64,000 nt of DNA from Acidimicrobiia bacterium (GTDB lineage Bacteria; Actinomycetota; Acidimicrobiia; Spongiisociales; ZC4RG35). The translations under genes and the position numbers were made by a program. Shown one piece after another: positions 17,829 through 27,876 of the stretch; within the stretch, counting starts at the first letter, position 1, and each line of letters opens with the position of its first letter. The notes under the pieces were generated by a model. It made no database searches and was not told the origin of the DNA. It saw only the letters and a list, made by a program, of their open reading frames with translations. The stretch is from NCBI GenBank assembly GCA_028285585.1, contig JANQOU010000006.1, positions 186,001 to 250,000 on the forward strand. The letters are read 5' to 3'.

Positions 17829-20060
17829 TCAGGCGCGCTCCAAGGGTGCCCACGCGAGGAGGAGGCGCTTCTTTCCTTGTGTGTCGAACATCACTTCGGC
17901 CTCGGCCCTATCGCCGTCACCAACTACCTCACGCACGGTGCCCAAGCCCCACTTGTCGTGACGCACCCGGTCCCCTGGCCCTACCTCGCCGGCAGCGACC
18001 GTGGTTCGCGGCCCGGAAACTGCGGCTCGATCGGCCGGGCGGTTTCTCATCCGTTTCGGTGCCTTCTCCAGCAGCCCATCGGGGACTTCCTGGAGGAACC
18101 GTGACGGGGGGTTGTAGTTGGACCCTCCAAAGAGCATCCTCTGCCAAGCCGACGTCAGATAGAGATGGTCTTGAGCGCGGGTGATCCCCACGTAAGCCAG
18201 CCGGCGCTCCTCTTCCAGCTCCTCGGGATCGCCCAGCGAGCGCATGTGTGGGAACACCCCATCTTCCATGCCGACCATGAACACCACCGGGAACTCAAGG
18301 CCCTTGGCCGTGTGAAGGGTCATCAGAGTGGCAGCACCTGCACCCTCGTCCCACTCGTCGATGTCGGCCACCAGCGCCGTCGACTCCAGGAACACCTCCA
18401 GCCGTCTCAGGTTGTCGAGTGAGTCGAAGTCTTCGTCGCCGATGACCGCGCCCTCATTCGACTTCTCGAACTCAGCCGCCACCCCCGCCAACTCGCGCAA
18501 GTTCTCGACACGACCCATCGCTTCGATGGTCCGCTCGCTCTCCAGGGTCGCCACCAGCCCGGTGTCGTCGAGCACCGCCTCGACGGCAGCATGGACCCCA
18601 CCTTCGGCGGCTTTCTCTCGCAGCCCGTCGACGAGGGCAACGAACTCGAGGATCGCTTTCTGGGCTCTCGTGTTCAGCTGTGGGATCTCGGCGGCGCGGC
18701 CCAAACCTTCGGCGAAACCGATCCGCTGGGCCTGGGAGAACCGATCGACGTGCGCTACCGATGTCTGCCCGATGCCACGTTTCGGCTCGTTGACGATGCG
18801 TTTCAGGGAGACCTCGTCCGCCGGGTTGACCAGCGCCTTCAGATAGGCGACCGCGTCTTTGATCTCCTTGCGGTCGTAGAACTTGACCGAGCCGACCACC
18901 GTGTAAGGCACCCCCCTGCGAACGAACACGTCCTCTATGACACGAGACATGGCGTTGGTCCTGAAGAAGACAGCCATGTCTGCCAGGTTGTAGCCCTGGC
19001 CTTGAAGACGCTCCACCTCGTCGGCGACATACCCCGCCTCGTCGTGCTCGTCCTCGGCTTCGAACCGGATGATGTGAGAGCCGCGGCCGCGATCCGACCA
19101 GAGATGCTTCGGCGTCCTCTTCGTGTTGTTTGAGATAACCGAGTTGGCCGCTTCGAGAATTGTCTCGGTCGACCTGTAGTTCTGGTCGAGGACGATCACA
19201 CGGGCATCGGGATAGTCCTTCTCGAAGTCCCGGATGTTGCGGATGTCGGCACCCCGGAACTTGTAGATCGACTGGTCGGAGTCTCCGACGACACAGAGAT
19301 TGCGATGACTAGCGGTCAGCTGCTTCACCAGCATGTACTGGGCCCGGTTGGTGTCCTGGTACTCGTCGACCAAGACATACCGGAAGCGACGCTGATAGGT
19401 CTCCAACACGTCGGGGAAAGCCGAGAACAGCTCCACGGTGACCATGAGAAGGTCGTCGAAGTCCATTGCCGACGCCTCCACCAGCCGCTGCTGATAGAGC
19501 CGATAAACGTCAGCGACCTGCTCGTGGAAGAAGCCGTCACCGTGATCGGCAAATGACTCGAAGTCGACCAGCTCGCTCTTGGCGTTGGAGATGATCCCCT
19601 TCAGCATCTTCTCGGGGAACCGCTTCGACTCCAGATCGAGATCCTTGACCACCATCCGGAGCAGCCGGAGGGAGTCGGCGTCGTCGTAGATGGTGAAGCC
19701 TGACTTGTAACCGAGCCGGGATGCCTCTCGGCGAAGGATGCGCACACATGCCGAGTGGAAGGTGCTCACCCACATCGACCGCACCATGCCGCCCACCAGC
19801 GCACCAACCCGCTCCTTCATCTCGTTGGCGGCCTTGTTGGTGAAGGTGATGGCGAGAATCGAGTCGGGAGCCACACTCAGATCGCGGATCAGGTGCGCTA
19901 TGCGATACGTGAGCACCCGTGTCTTGCCGGAGCCTGCCCCGGCCACGACCAGCACCGGGCCCTCCGTGGCCGCCACCGCCTCGCGTTGAGTCGGGTTCAA
20001 GTCGGCGAAGAGCGGCGAGTCCGCGGGGACGTCATCGAGAGACCACTCTGCCTGCTGCAT
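17829..20060 (-). CDS. pcrA: ATP-dependent DNA helicase PcrA/UvrD
   Basis: A superfamily 1A 3'-5' helicase of 743 residues, acting in DNA repair and conflict resolution. Seen motifs: Walker A GAGSGKTRVL, VDEYQDTNRAQ (motif II), GDSDQSIYKFRGA (motif III), QNYRS (motif IV), and LMTLHTAKGLEFPVVF with VGITRA (motifs V-VI). The C-terminal 50 residues (VGPGDRVRHDKWGLGTV) are the Tudor-like domain of PcrA that binds RNA polymerase. ATG at 20060 follows GGGA; the GTG at 20084 is less likely. Confidence 0.97.
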   Translation of the reverse strand: MQQAEWSLDDVPADSPLFADLNPTQREAVAATEGPVLVVAGAGSGKTRVLTYRIAHLIRDLSVAPDSILAITFTNKAANEMKERVGALVGGMVRSMWVSTFHSACVRILRREASRLGYKSGFTIYDDADSLRLLRMVVKDLDLESKRFPEKMLKGIISNAKSELVDFESFADHGDGFFHEQVADVYRLYQQRLVEASAMDFDDLLMVTVELFSAFPDVLETYQRRFRYVLVDEYQDTNRAQYMLVKQLTASHRNLCVVGDSDQSIYKFRGADIRNIRDFEKDYPDARVIVLDQNYRSTETILEAANSVISNNTKRTPKHLWSDRGRGSHIIRFEAEDEHDEAGYVADEVERLQGQGYNLADMAVFFRTNAMSRVIEDVFVRRGVPYTVVGSVKFYDRKEIKDAVAYLKALVNPADEVSLKRIVNEPKRGIGQTSVAHVDRFSQAQRIGFAEGLGRAAEIPQLNTRAQKAILEFVALVDGLREKAAEGGVHAAVEAVLDDTGLVATLESERTIEAMGRVENLRELAGVAAEFEKSNEGAVIGDEDFDSLDNLRRLEVFLESTALVADIDEWDEGAGAATLMTLHTAKGLEFPVVFMVGMEDGVFPHMRSLGDPEELEEERRLAYVGITRAQDHLYLTSAWQRMLFGGSNYNPPSRFLQEVPDGLLEKAPKRMRNRPADRAAVSGPRTTVAAGEVGPGDRVRHDKWGLGTVREVVGDGDRAEAEVMFDTQGKKRLLLAWAPLERA

Positions 20061-20109
20061 CGGTTCCCGATGGTACCGGGCCACCGGGACGAATCACATG
20101 TGTGTGATC

Positions 20110-21009
20110 TCAGGCCGAGAGAGTCTCCGGCAGCTCGACGAGGCCCTGACCTTCGACATCGACCGGCTGCACCGTGCCGTCCTCCAGGATGATGCGACGA
20201 CGCAGTGGCAGGGAATAGCAGAACCTGGCTCCGGTGGGGAAGCGCCGCTCGTACCAGACGTCGCCGCCCATGTGCCTGGCGAGTCGCCGGGCAATGGGAA
20301 GACCGAGCCCGATGCCGCTGGACTCGCGTGCGTCACCCTTGGAGACCTGCTCGAAGTTCTCGAAGACCTTGAGAGTCTCCTGGTCGGGCACACCGGGGCC
20401 GTTGTCGGAGATGATGACGAGATACTGGTCGCCCATCACCGAGCCCTCCACCATGATCTGATCGCCGCCGTACTTGCGTGCGTTTTCCATCAGGTTTCGG
20501 ATGATCTGTTGCACGCGCCGGCGGTCGGCGTACACACGAACACCGTCGGGCAGCGAGACCAGGGATGTCTTCCGGCCACCGTTCGGGAACACCATCAGCG
20601 CCACATCCTCGATCAGGTCGCCGAGGTCGAACAGATCCGGGTCGAGCCTCAAGCGATCGGCTTCGAGGCGGGGGATCACCAGGACATCTTCGACGAGGTC
20701 GCCGAGATAGATCGCCTGGCGGTTGATGATCGTGAGGAACTCGTTGACTTCCTCGTCGGGAAGGTCGCTCCACGACTCGAGAAGGGTGTCGGCAAAACCT
20801 GCGATGGACGTCAGCGGCGTCCGCAGCTCATGGCTCACCATCGCCACGAAATCGTTCTTCAGCGTGTGGGCCTCTTCACTGAGCCGGCGGACCTCGCGCT
20901 CGCGCTCCCTGCCCTTGGACGTGATTCGCCATGACCAAAGCAGCGCCAGGGCGCCGACCAGCGACACCAAGTACGGCAGATACTCCCAGTACTGCGTTAG
21001 ATCAGGCAT
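20110..21009 (-). CDS. Membrane-anchored sensor histidine kinase
   Basis: A protein of 299 residues with one N-terminal membrane segment (residues about 11-28) and no sizeable sensor domain. The H-box is VSHELRTPLTSIAGF; the ATPase domain has NLMENARKYGG (N box), DNGPGVPD and GIGLGLPIA. It lies 40 nt after the CheA-like gene on the same strand, and no separate response regulator gene is adjacent. The receiver fused to that CheA-like protein is the nearest possible partner (inference). Confidence 0.92.
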   Translation of the reverse strand: MPDLTQYWEYLPYLVSLVGALALLWSWRITSKGREREREVRRLSEEAHTLKNDFVAMVSHELRTPLTSIAGFADTLLESWSDLPDEEVNEFLTIINRQAIYLGDLVEDVLVIPRLEADRLRLDPDLFDLGDLIEDVALMVFPNGGRKTSLVSLPDGVRVYADRRRVQQIIRNLMENARKYGGDQIMVEGSVMGDQYLVIISDNGPGVPDQETLKVFENFEQVSKGDARESSGIGLGLPIARRLARHMGGDVWYERRFPTGARFCYSLPLRRRIILEDGTVQPVDVEGQGLVELPETLSA

Positions 21010-21049
21010 GCCTTGTGTATATCGGCTGGCTGTTCATGGGTCTGAAGAC

Positions 21050-23056
21050 CTAGGCGGTGTCTACGTCATCGAGGCCGATCAGCTGTTTCAGGGTCTTGGT
21101 CAGCACGCCCTGACGCAGGTCGAACTTGTCGAGGTAGGCATCGACACCGACCTCCCAGGCAGCATTCTTCTCCTCTTGGGTGGCGACACCAGACACCATC
21201 ACGATGGGAACTATCACCTCGGATGCTCTGAGCGCCCGAACCAACTCGACGCCATTTGATCGCGGCATCGAGTAATCGACGACCATGGCGTCGAACCCGT
21301 CGTTGGCCATTGCCAGGACCGCCTCCCGGGCACCGCTGGCCACCTCCACGTCAAAGCCTGCGCCGTTCAGAGTCGCCGAAAGCAGCTGACGGACTCCGGC
21401 GGAGTCGTCGACCACCAGCACCCTCGGCTTGTCCTCGACGATCCGGGGCCGATGTCTCGCCACCACACCGAGGAAGTTCGGGTCCAGCACGACCAGAACC
21501 TGGCCACCGCCCAGAAGCGCAGCACCGGTGATGTGCCCGGCCCCTTCGAGGATTGGCCCGAGGTTCTTCACTGCTACCCGGCGGCGATCCACCAGCTCGC
21601 TCACTGTCACCGCGACCAGCCCTGATCTGGTGTTGACCACCAAGAGCTCGGACTCGTCGTCAGGGGCGGCGGCACCTACTGCCAAGGAAAGAGAGACGCA
21701 CGGGATCGAGCCACTCTTGAAGACCAGCTCTCGGCCACCAGATGTCTGAGACAGCTCGGCTGCCGAAAGTGGCATTGCAGCTTCAACGGCCGCCTCCGGA
21801 AGGCCCCAGAACTGATCTCCGAGAGCGACGACGACGATGTTCTGCAGGACCATCGACAACGGCAGTGTCATCGTCACGGCCGTGCCTTCACCGGGTGTGG
21901 AGACAACGTGGACGGCACCACTCACCTGCTCGGCAGCCTCCAGGGTCGCGGGAAGCCCGTCACCGGCCCCGGAGAAGTCCGTCACCTGGTCGGCGGTTGT
22001 GAAGCCGGACTGGAAGAGGATTGGTCTCAGGTCAGGCGGCACAACCGGCAGTCCCTTGTCGCGAGCCACGTCGGCCACGAGATCCCAGTCGACACCGGCA
22101 CCGTCGTCCGCCACCGTCACCTCCACGCGATCGTCGACCTTGGCGGCGGTGATGTGGACGGTCCCAGTTGCCTGCTTCCCGGCAGCAACCCTGACATCGG
22201 GTGGCTCGATCCCATGATCGATGGCGTTGACCAGGAGATGCCTGAGAGGGTCTCTGATCAGGTCGATGATCTGGCGGTCCAGCTCCACATCCTCGCCGGT
22301 CAGCTCAAATCGAACATCCTTGCCGAGCTGGCGAGCGAGGTAGCGGACGAACTGAGGGAAGGTGGCGACAGCGTCGAAGAAGGAGACGTTGGCGAGGGAA
22401 ACCGCCTGCTCCTGGATGTCGGCTATGGACCTGCTCAAACGCTCCAGCTGGACGCGCCACGACTTCCTGAACATCTCGGGATCAGCACCTTCGATGCTGA
22501 CCATCGACAAGTCGGCAATCGCATCGGCGTCCAGGGCAACCTCAACGACTCTGTTGATCAGCCGGTAGAGGTCGCCGGTGTCGACCCGAGTCGCCCCTCC
22601 CAACAGAGACTCGGAGACCGACGAGAGCAAGCCACCGAGGCTCGACGAGTCCGGCTGACGGAGCGGGACCACCTCTCGAGGCTCCTCCGCGTGCTCGAGC
22701 CCGGCGTCGAGCTTCCCGATGATGCCGGCCAACTCGCTGCTGTCACCGCTCTCGAACGTGGGGAGCAGCCGCCCGGCGATGGCCTCCATGATCACTATCA
22801 CCTCGCTGTCCGGGACCAGGCCGTCGCCAACCATCCTCCAGAGCCGCTCCAGCCGCGCACCCGCTTCGCGGAGCCCGTCATGACCGAGGAGGCCGGCCGA
22901 GCCCTTGATGGTGTGGGCATCGCGTATCAAGTCGGGGACCTCGTCGGAGACGAGTCGGTTCTCGGCCAGGGCGCGGGCAGCCGCGACGAGGCGGCCAGAC
23001 CGCTCGTCTAGCTCGTTACGGAATATGCGCGTGAGTTCAGGATTGGTGAGATCCAA
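21050..23056 (-). CDS. CheA-like hybrid histidine kinase with C-terminal receiver
   Basis: A protein of 668 residues. Domains in order: HPt (1-110) with H48 in DAHTIKGSAG, the exact position of the CheA phospho-histidine; a dimerisation segment; a CheA-type ATPase with LLVNAIDHGIEPP, VADDGAGVDW and SGAGDGL; a CheW-like domain (about 405-535); and a receiver (543-668) with VVDDS, phospho-acceptor D594 in VVDYSMP and K644. Start is TTG at 23056, with GGGAGAG 5-6 nt upstream. No chemoreceptor, CheW, CheY, CheR or flagellar/pilus gene is in the window, so its input and output are unknown. It resembles ChpA/PilL-type hybrid kinases. Confidence 0.93.
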   Translation of the reverse strand: MDLTNPELTRIFRNELDERSGRLVAAARALAENRLVSDEVPDLIRDAHTIKGSAGLLGHDGLREAGARLERLWRMVGDGLVPDSEVIVIMEAIAGRLLPTFESGDSSELAGIIGKLDAGLEHAEEPREVVPLRQPDSSSLGGLLSSVSESLLGGATRVDTGDLYRLINRVVEVALDADAIADLSMVSIEGADPEMFRKSWRVQLERLSRSIADIQEQAVSLANVSFFDAVATFPQFVRYLARQLGKDVRFELTGEDVELDRQIIDLIRDPLRHLLVNAIDHGIEPPDVRVAAGKQATGTVHITAAKVDDRVEVTVADDGAGVDWDLVADVARDKGLPVVPPDLRPILFQSGFTTADQVTDFSGAGDGLPATLEAAEQVSGAVHVVSTPGEGTAVTMTLPLSMVLQNIVVVALGDQFWGLPEAAVEAAMPLSAAELSQTSGGRELVFKSGSIPCVSLSLAVGAAAPDDESELLVVNTRSGLVAVTVSELVDRRRVAVKNLGPILEGAGHITGAALLGGGQVLVVLDPNFLGVVARHRPRIVEDKPRVLVVDDSAGVRQLLSATLNGAGFDVEVASGAREAVLAMANDGFDAMVVDYSMPRSNGVELVRALRASEVIVPIVMVSGVATQEEKNAAWEVGVDAYLDKFDLRQGVLTKTLKQLIGLDDVDTA

Positions 23057-23151
23057 TTGAGCTCTCCCTGTCCAGGCTGTCCTGGCAAGCCGAAGTCAAT
23101 GGTTCTATCGGCAACAGGGGGAACCCGCTGAATGGCCCTATTGCGGCCTGG

Positions 23152-24696
23152 TCACTCCCATTCGATGGTTGCTGGGGGTTTTGAGGAGATGTCGTAGGCA
23201 ACACGATTGATCCCCGGCACTTCGTTGATGATCCGAGATGAGACCCGCTCCAACACCTCATAAGGAAGACGTGCCCAATCCGCCGTCATGGCGTCCTCAC
23301 TAGTCACAGCTCGGACGATCAGCGGGTAGGCGTAGGTGCGGCCATCCCCCTGGACACCGACGGTTTTTACCGCCGGGAGCACGCCGAATGTCTGCCATAT
23401 CTCCCTGTAGAGGCCGGCGCGCCGGATCTCTTCGAGGATGATGGAGTCGGCTGCTCGGAGCGTTTCGAGACGCTCCAACGTGATGTCTCCGATGATCCTG
23501 ACCGCGAGGCCGGGGCCGGGGAAGGGCTGGCGCCAGACGATCTCCTCCGGAAGCCCTAGCTCCTCACCGATCGCCCTCACCTCGTCTTTGAACAGGTCTC
23601 GCAACGGCTCCACCAGCTCGAAGCTCATGTCCTCCGGCAAGCCGCCCACGTTGTGATGGGTCTTGATGGTTGCCGCCGATCCGGAGCCAGACTCGATCAC
23701 ATCCGGGTAGAGCGTGCCTTGGACGAGATAGCCGGCATCCCCCACCGATGCCGCGGCCTCTTCGAACACGCGGATGAAGGTCTCGCCGATGATCTTTCGT
23801 TTCGACTCGGGGTCGGTGACGCCCTCCAGCGCCTCCAGGAAACGGTCGGCCGCCTTGACGTGGATCAGATCGACCTCGAAGTGCGACTTGAACGTCTCCT
23901 CAACCTGTTCGGCCTCACCGGCCCGAAGCAGGCCGTGGTCCACGAAGATGCAAGTCAACTGGTCACCGATTGCCTCATGGACGATGGCCGCCGCGACCGA
24001 GGAGTCCACCCCGCCGGACAGGCCACAGATGACGTGGCCGTCACCGACCTGTTCCCGGATCTGCTCGACCTGGGTCTCGATGATCGAGTGCGACGTCCAC
24101 GACGGGCCGGCTTGGCACACCTCGTAGAGGAAGTGCTTGAGAATTTCGGCCCCTCTGGGTGTGTGAGCGACCTCGGGATGGAATTGAACGCCGTAGAGAG
24201 CCTGCTCGCGATTCTCCATCGCCGCAACTGTCGCTCCAGGCGACGTCGCCACCGAGACAAACCCATCGGGTGGCTCGATCACCTGGTCGTTGTGGGACAT
24301 CCAAACCGTCTGCTCGGTTGGGAGATCTCTGAGCAGGACCGAGTCACCGACAACACTGAGGTCTGTGCTCCCGTATTCGGCGTCGCCCGTGTTCGCCACC
24401 TGCCCACCTGCCATGTCGGCAAGCAGCTGATGCCCGTAGCAAATCCCGAGGATGGGGATGCCCAGATCCAGGATCGCCGGATCCATCCGATAGGCATCAT
24501 CGGCGTACACGGAGGCGGGGCCGCCTGACAGGATCAGCCCAATAGGCCTGAGCTCGCGGATGCGATCGGCTGTGATGTCTCTCGGGACGATCTCAGACCG
24601 GACGTGGGCCTCACGGACCCGCCGGGCGATCAGTTGTGCGTATTGGGCGCCGAAGTCGACGACCAGGACGGTGGGCTGAAGCTCGTCGGCCCTCAT
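23152..24696 (-). CDS. guaA: GMP synthase (glutamine-hydrolysing)
   Basis: Aminates XMP to GMP using glutamine and ATP. The 514-residue protein has an N-terminal class I amidotransferase with the nucleophile in GICYGHQL and a later HPEVAHTP, an ATP-pyrophosphatase P-loop [10 protein letters not shown] near residue 225, and the C-terminal dimerisation domain ending in KPPATIEWE. The ATG overlaps the stop of guaB3 by 4 nt, so the two are translationally coupled. Confidence 0.98.
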   Translation of the reverse strand: MRADELQPTVLVVDFGAQYAQLIARRVREAHVRSEIVPRDITADRIRELRPIGLILSGGPASVYADDAYRMDPAILDLGIPILGICYGHQLLADMAGGQVANTGDAEYGSTDLSVVGDSVLLRDLPTEQTVWMSHNDQVIEPPDGFVSVATSPGATVAAMENREQALYGVQFHPEVAHTPRGAEILKHFLYEVCQAGPSWTSHSIIETQVEQIREQVGDGHVICGLSGGVDSSVAAAIVHEAIGDQLTCIFVDHGLLRAGEAEQVEETFKSHFEVDLIHVKAADRFLEALEGVTDPESKRKIIGETFIRVFEEAAASVGDAGYLVQGTLYPDVIESGSGSAATIKTHHNVGGLPEDMSFELVEPLRDLFKDEVRAIGEELGLPEEIVWRQPFPGPGLAVRIIGDITLERLETLRAADSIILEEIRRAGLYREIWQTFGVLPAVKTVGVQGDGRTYAYPLIVRAVTSEDAMTADWARLPYEVLERVSSRIINEVPGINRVAYDISSKPPATIEWE

Positions 24697-25850
24697 CCCA
24701 TCCCGACACCTTGCGACCTCTGGAGGTTCTTGCCTTCGGTCTGAAGCGACGGAGCGATCATGACCTCGGCCTTCTGGAACTCCTTGACATCGGAGTAGCC
24801 GGTGGTCGCCATGCTCGCCTGAAGACCTCCGAAGAGGTTTCGCTTGCCGTCATTCTCGTGCGCCGGCCCGACCAGGATCTCGTCGAGAGTCCCACGGTCA
24901 CCGACGTTGACCCGAGCGCCGCGCGGCAGGGTGGGATGGAAAGTGGCCATGCCCCAGTGATAGCCCTTGCCAGGCGCATCGGTGGCCGAAGCCAGCGGCG
25001 ACCCGATCATCACCGCATCGGCACCGCAGGCAATTGCCTTGGACACATCACCGCCGGTGCGCATGCCGCCGTCGGCGATGACATGCACGTAACGGCCGGT
25101 CTCGTCGAGATAGCGGATCCTTGCCCCGGCTGCGTCGGCGATGGCGGTGGCCTGAGGCACGCCAACACCGAGGACGCCGCGAGTAGTGCAAGCGGCACCT
25201 GGCCCAACACCGACGAGAACCCCTACAGCGCCGGTTCGCATCAGATGAAGAGAGGTCGAGTAGCTGGCGACGCCACCGACGATCACTGGCACATCACAAT
25301 CTGCGATGTACTCCTTGAGGTTCAGCGGCTCCTCCCGACTGGAGACGTGCTCGGCCGAGACCACGGTTCCCTGAATCACGAGGATGTCGAGACCCGCACC
25401 GAGGGCGTTGCCGGCCCATGCACGAACCTTCTGAGGGGTGAGACTGCCGGCGGTGACGATCCCGGCAGCTTTCATCTCCGAGACACGCTGGCCGATCAGG
25501 TCGGGCTTCACCGGCTCGAGGTAGATCTCCTGCATCCGCCTAGTTGCCTTCTCGTCGGGAAGGTCGGCGATTTCCTCGAAGTACGGCACTGGATCCTCGT
25601 ACCGGCTCCAGAGCCCTTCGAGATTGAGAACGGCGAGCCCGCCGAGCCGACCGATGGCGATGGCCGACTCCGGGCTGATCGCGGAGTCCATCGCCGAACC
25701 CATCATCGGAAGATCGAACTTGAACGCGTCGAGCTGCCAGGAGATGTCGACATCGTCGGGATCCCGCGTCCTCCGCGACGGGACGATTGCGATGTCATCG
25801 AACCCGAAAGCTTGCCGGCCCGACTTACCGATGCCGATATCGATTTCCAT
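24693..25850 (-). CDS. guaB3: GuaB3 family IMP dehydrogenase-related protein
   Basis: A protein of 385 residues of the IMP dehydrogenase/GMP reductase barrel family, without the CBS pair of true GuaB. The active-site loop is [16 protein letters not shown], with cysteine in place. Mycobacterial relatives (GuaB3) sit beside guaA in the same way, and their reaction has long been uncertain. A strong ribosome-binding site, GGAGGTCTGA, stands directly before the ATG. Probably linked to guanine nucleotide synthesis or salvage. Confidence 0.92.
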   Translation of the reverse strand: MEIDIGIGKSGRQAFGFDDIAIVPSRRTRDPDDVDISWQLDAFKFDLPMMGSAMDSAISPESAIAIGRLGGLAVLNLEGLWSRYEDPVPYFEEIADLPDEKATRRMQEIYLEPVKPDLIGQRVSEMKAAGIVTAGSLTPQKVRAWAGNALGAGLDILVIQGTVVSAEHVSSREEPLNLKEYIADCDVPVIVGGVASYSTSLHLMRTGAVGVLVGVGPGAACTTRGVLGVGVPQATAIADAAGARIRYLDETGRYVHVIADGGMRTGGDVSKAIACGADAVMIGSPLASATDAPGKGYHWGMATFHPTLPRGARVNVGDRGTLDEILVGPAHENDGKRNLFGGLQASMATTGYSDVKEFQKAEVMIAPSLQTEGKNLQRSQGVGMG

Positions 25851-25919
25851 TCAGACCTCCAGCGCGTTCAGCGCAGGGTAACAGTGCGCCCGCGCCGTCC
25901 CTAAGTAGGGTGCCAACCG

Positions 25920-26681
25920 GTGCAAGATCCTCCCTCTCAGCCCGTCGACGAGCGACGTCCTACGTGGACGATTGGTGACTTCGCCCTGATCTGGCTCGGC
26001 GGCCTGATCGGCACGGCGACGTTCGTTGCTCTTGCAACCTCACTCGACAACGAAGACTGGCTCGTGGTCTTCGGGCTCGCCGGCCAGTACGTGGGCAACC
26101 TCCTTATGCTCTGGCTTGTCTGGAGCCGAAAGCAGCGGCCGGGTCTCGGATTCCAGGTCGAGCCCAGAGATGCGGCGTACGTCGGTCTCGGTCTTCTCCT
26201 CCAGCTGGTGCTGGCACTCCTGCTCCTCCCCCTCGCAGAGCTTCTCTTCCCGGACGGGCGGCCACCTCAGGAAATCGCCGAGGCGATCGCCGACGCGGCA
26301 GGTTCCGGCTCATTGAAAGTGTCGCTGGTCCTGACAGCAGTGGTGCTGGCACCAGTCACAGAGGAAATCCTCTTCCGGGGTGTGCTGCTCAAAGCACTGC
26401 GCAAGCACAGCGACCGGTTCGTGATCGTGGTCACCGCGACCGTGTTCGCGTTGATCCACATCCTCGGGCTCAACTTCGAGCGAATCTGGGCATCGGCAGC
26501 ACTCGTGCTTCCCCCCCTCTTCGTCCTCGGTCTCCTGCTGGCCTGGATCACGTTGAGAACAGGCCGGCTCGGGCCCGCCATCTTCCTCCACTCGGGCTGG
26601 AACCTCCTGGCAGCCCTCGTCCTCCTCATCCCCGCCGACCTCCTCGAAGAAGTCAACTCCGCTACCGCGAACCTCAGGTAA
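25920..26681 (+). CDS. CPBP (CAAX-type) intramembrane metalloprotease
   Basis: A membrane protein of 253 residues with about seven hydrophobic segments. The Abi/CPBP signature is complete: EEILFRGVLL (glutamate pair and arginine), FALIHI (histidine), and HSGWN near the C-terminus. Bacterial members have been tied to bacteriocin immunity or protein sorting; the role here is unknown. GTG start at 25920. The N-terminal 20 residues are polar and proline-rich. The gene stops within the left arm of the inverted repeat at 26670. Confidence 0.9.
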   Translation: MQDPPSQPVDERRPTWTIGDFALIWLGGLIGTATFVALATSLDNEDWLVVFGLAGQYVGNLLMLWLVWSRKQRPGLGFQVEPRDAAYVGLGLLLQLVLALLLLPLAELLFPDGRPPQEIAEAIADAAGSGSLKVSLVLTAVVLAPVTEEILFRGVLLKALRKHSDRFVIVVTATVFALIHILGLNFERIWASAALVLPPLFVLGLLLAWITLRTGRLGPAIFLHSGWNLLAALVLLIPADLLEEVNSATANLR

Positions 26682-26833
26682 TGCCTGATGAAATCAGGTT
26701 GGAGTTTCTGGCAGAAACTCCAATGCCCTTTCAGGGCACCGGCCCAAATGCGGGCGCTATGGCCTCAGCTTCGACACACCACTACGCAACTCGAGGCTAT
26801 AGAGCCCAGATACGGGCGTTATTACCTGAGGTT
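26670..26833. repeat. 164-bp module bounded by 13-bp inverted repeats, with three abutting hairpins
   Basis: The arms AACCTCAGGTAAT (26670-26682) and ATTACCTGAGGTT (26821-26833) are exact inverted copies; the left arm includes the stop codon of the CPBP gene. Inside are three perfect hairpins placed end to end, each with a 3-nt loop: 26684-26698 (6-bp stem), 26699-26723 (11-bp stem) and 26724-26738 (6-bp stem). GCCC-N6-GGGC stems follow at 26742-26755 and near 26803-26816. It lies between convergent genes, so bidirectional termination is one reading; a REP- or MITE-like element is another. Confidence 0.7.
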
Positions 26834-26847
26834 GCCGGGTGGGGGGG

Positions 26848-27822
26848 TTAGGTGAGGCCGGTGGCGGAGCGGACGTCGGCCATGGTGTCGTCGGCCATGG
26901 ACCGGGCGCGCTCGGCGCTCGACGACATCACACCGGCCACTTCTTCGTCCGACATGCCGAGATAGGCCTCCCTGATCGGGCCCACGCCATCTGCGACCGC
27001 TTCGGCCACGGCAACCTTGAAGGTCCCGTAGCCGGCCGTCTCGTACTCGGCTGCGAGGTCGGCGATGGGGCGCCCGGTGAAGTACGAGAAGATCTCGAGC
27101 AGGTTGGAGATGCCCGGCTGACCTTCCCAGTCGTAGGCCACGACCGACCCGGTGTCGGTGACAGCCGACTTGATCTTCTTCACGATCTGATCGGTGGTGT
27201 CGATGAGGTCGATTCGCGACTTGGGCGCGTCGGTCTTCGACATCTTGGACGTGGGATCGGTGAGGGACATGACACGAGCCCCGATCTCCGGGGTGATTCT
27301 CTCCGGGATCGGGAACACCTCGCCGAACCTGTGGTTGAAGCGCTCGGCGAGATCCCGGGTCAGCTCGAGATGCTGCGCCTGATCGTCGCCAACCGGGACC
27401 GCATGCACCTTGTGGATCAGGATGTCCGCGGCTTGCAGCACCGGGTAGGAAAGCAACCCCAAGTTTTGGCCCGACTTGTCAGACTTCTCCTTGAACTGGG
27501 TCATGCGCTCCAAATGGCCCAAACCCGCAAGTGTGGAGAGGATCCACGACAGCTCTGCGTGATGGTGAACGGCCGACTGGTAGTAGAGCAACGACCGCCC
27601 CGGGTCGACGCCCACGGCAAGGATCATCTTGGCCAGGTTGTGACGAGCCTCGACGAACTGGGCGGGCTCGTTTGGGACGGTCATCGCGTGAAGGTCGACG
27701 ACGCAGTAGATCGAGAAGTACTCGTCCTGCATCGAGACCCAGTTGGAGAAGGCACCGATCAAGTTCCCCAGGTGGGGCTCGCCGGTGGGCTGCATGCCCG
27801 AGAACACTCGTTTGTTGGTCAT
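26848..27822 (-). CDS. trpS: Tryptophanyl-tRNA synthetase
   Basis: A class I aminoacyl-tRNA synthetase of 324 residues charging tRNA-Trp. The HIGH-type motif appears as PTGEPHLGNLIGA at about residues 11-23 and the KMSKS-type loop as SKMSKTDAPKS near residue 195. ATG at 27822 follows GAGAGGGACGAG and matches the family start; TTG at 27840 only adds six residues. Single gene, convergent with the CPBP protease gene. Confidence 0.97.
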   Translation of the reverse strand: MTNKRVFSGMQPTGEPHLGNLIGAFSNWVSMQDEYFSIYCVVDLHAMTVPNEPAQFVEARHNLAKMILAVGVDPGRSLLYYQSAVHHHAELSWILSTLAGLGHLERMTQFKEKSDKSGQNLGLLSYPVLQAADILIHKVHAVPVGDDQAQHLELTRDLAERFNHRFGEVFPIPERITPEIGARVMSLTDPTSKMSKTDAPKSRIDLIDTTDQIVKKIKSAVTDTGSVVAYDWEGQPGISNLLEIFSYFTGRPIADLAAEYETAGYGTFKVAVAEAVADGVGPIREAYLGMSDEEVAGVMSSSAERARSMADDTMADVRSATGLT

Positions 27823-27876
27823 CTCGTCCCTCTCAACCAAAAGGCCGCCGGAGCGTAAACCTGGCGTCAGGCCTTC

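Noticed and set aside
24636-25904. 422-residue open frame antisense to guaB3
   Set aside because: Shadow; guaB3 has a strong ribosome-binding site and active-site loop.
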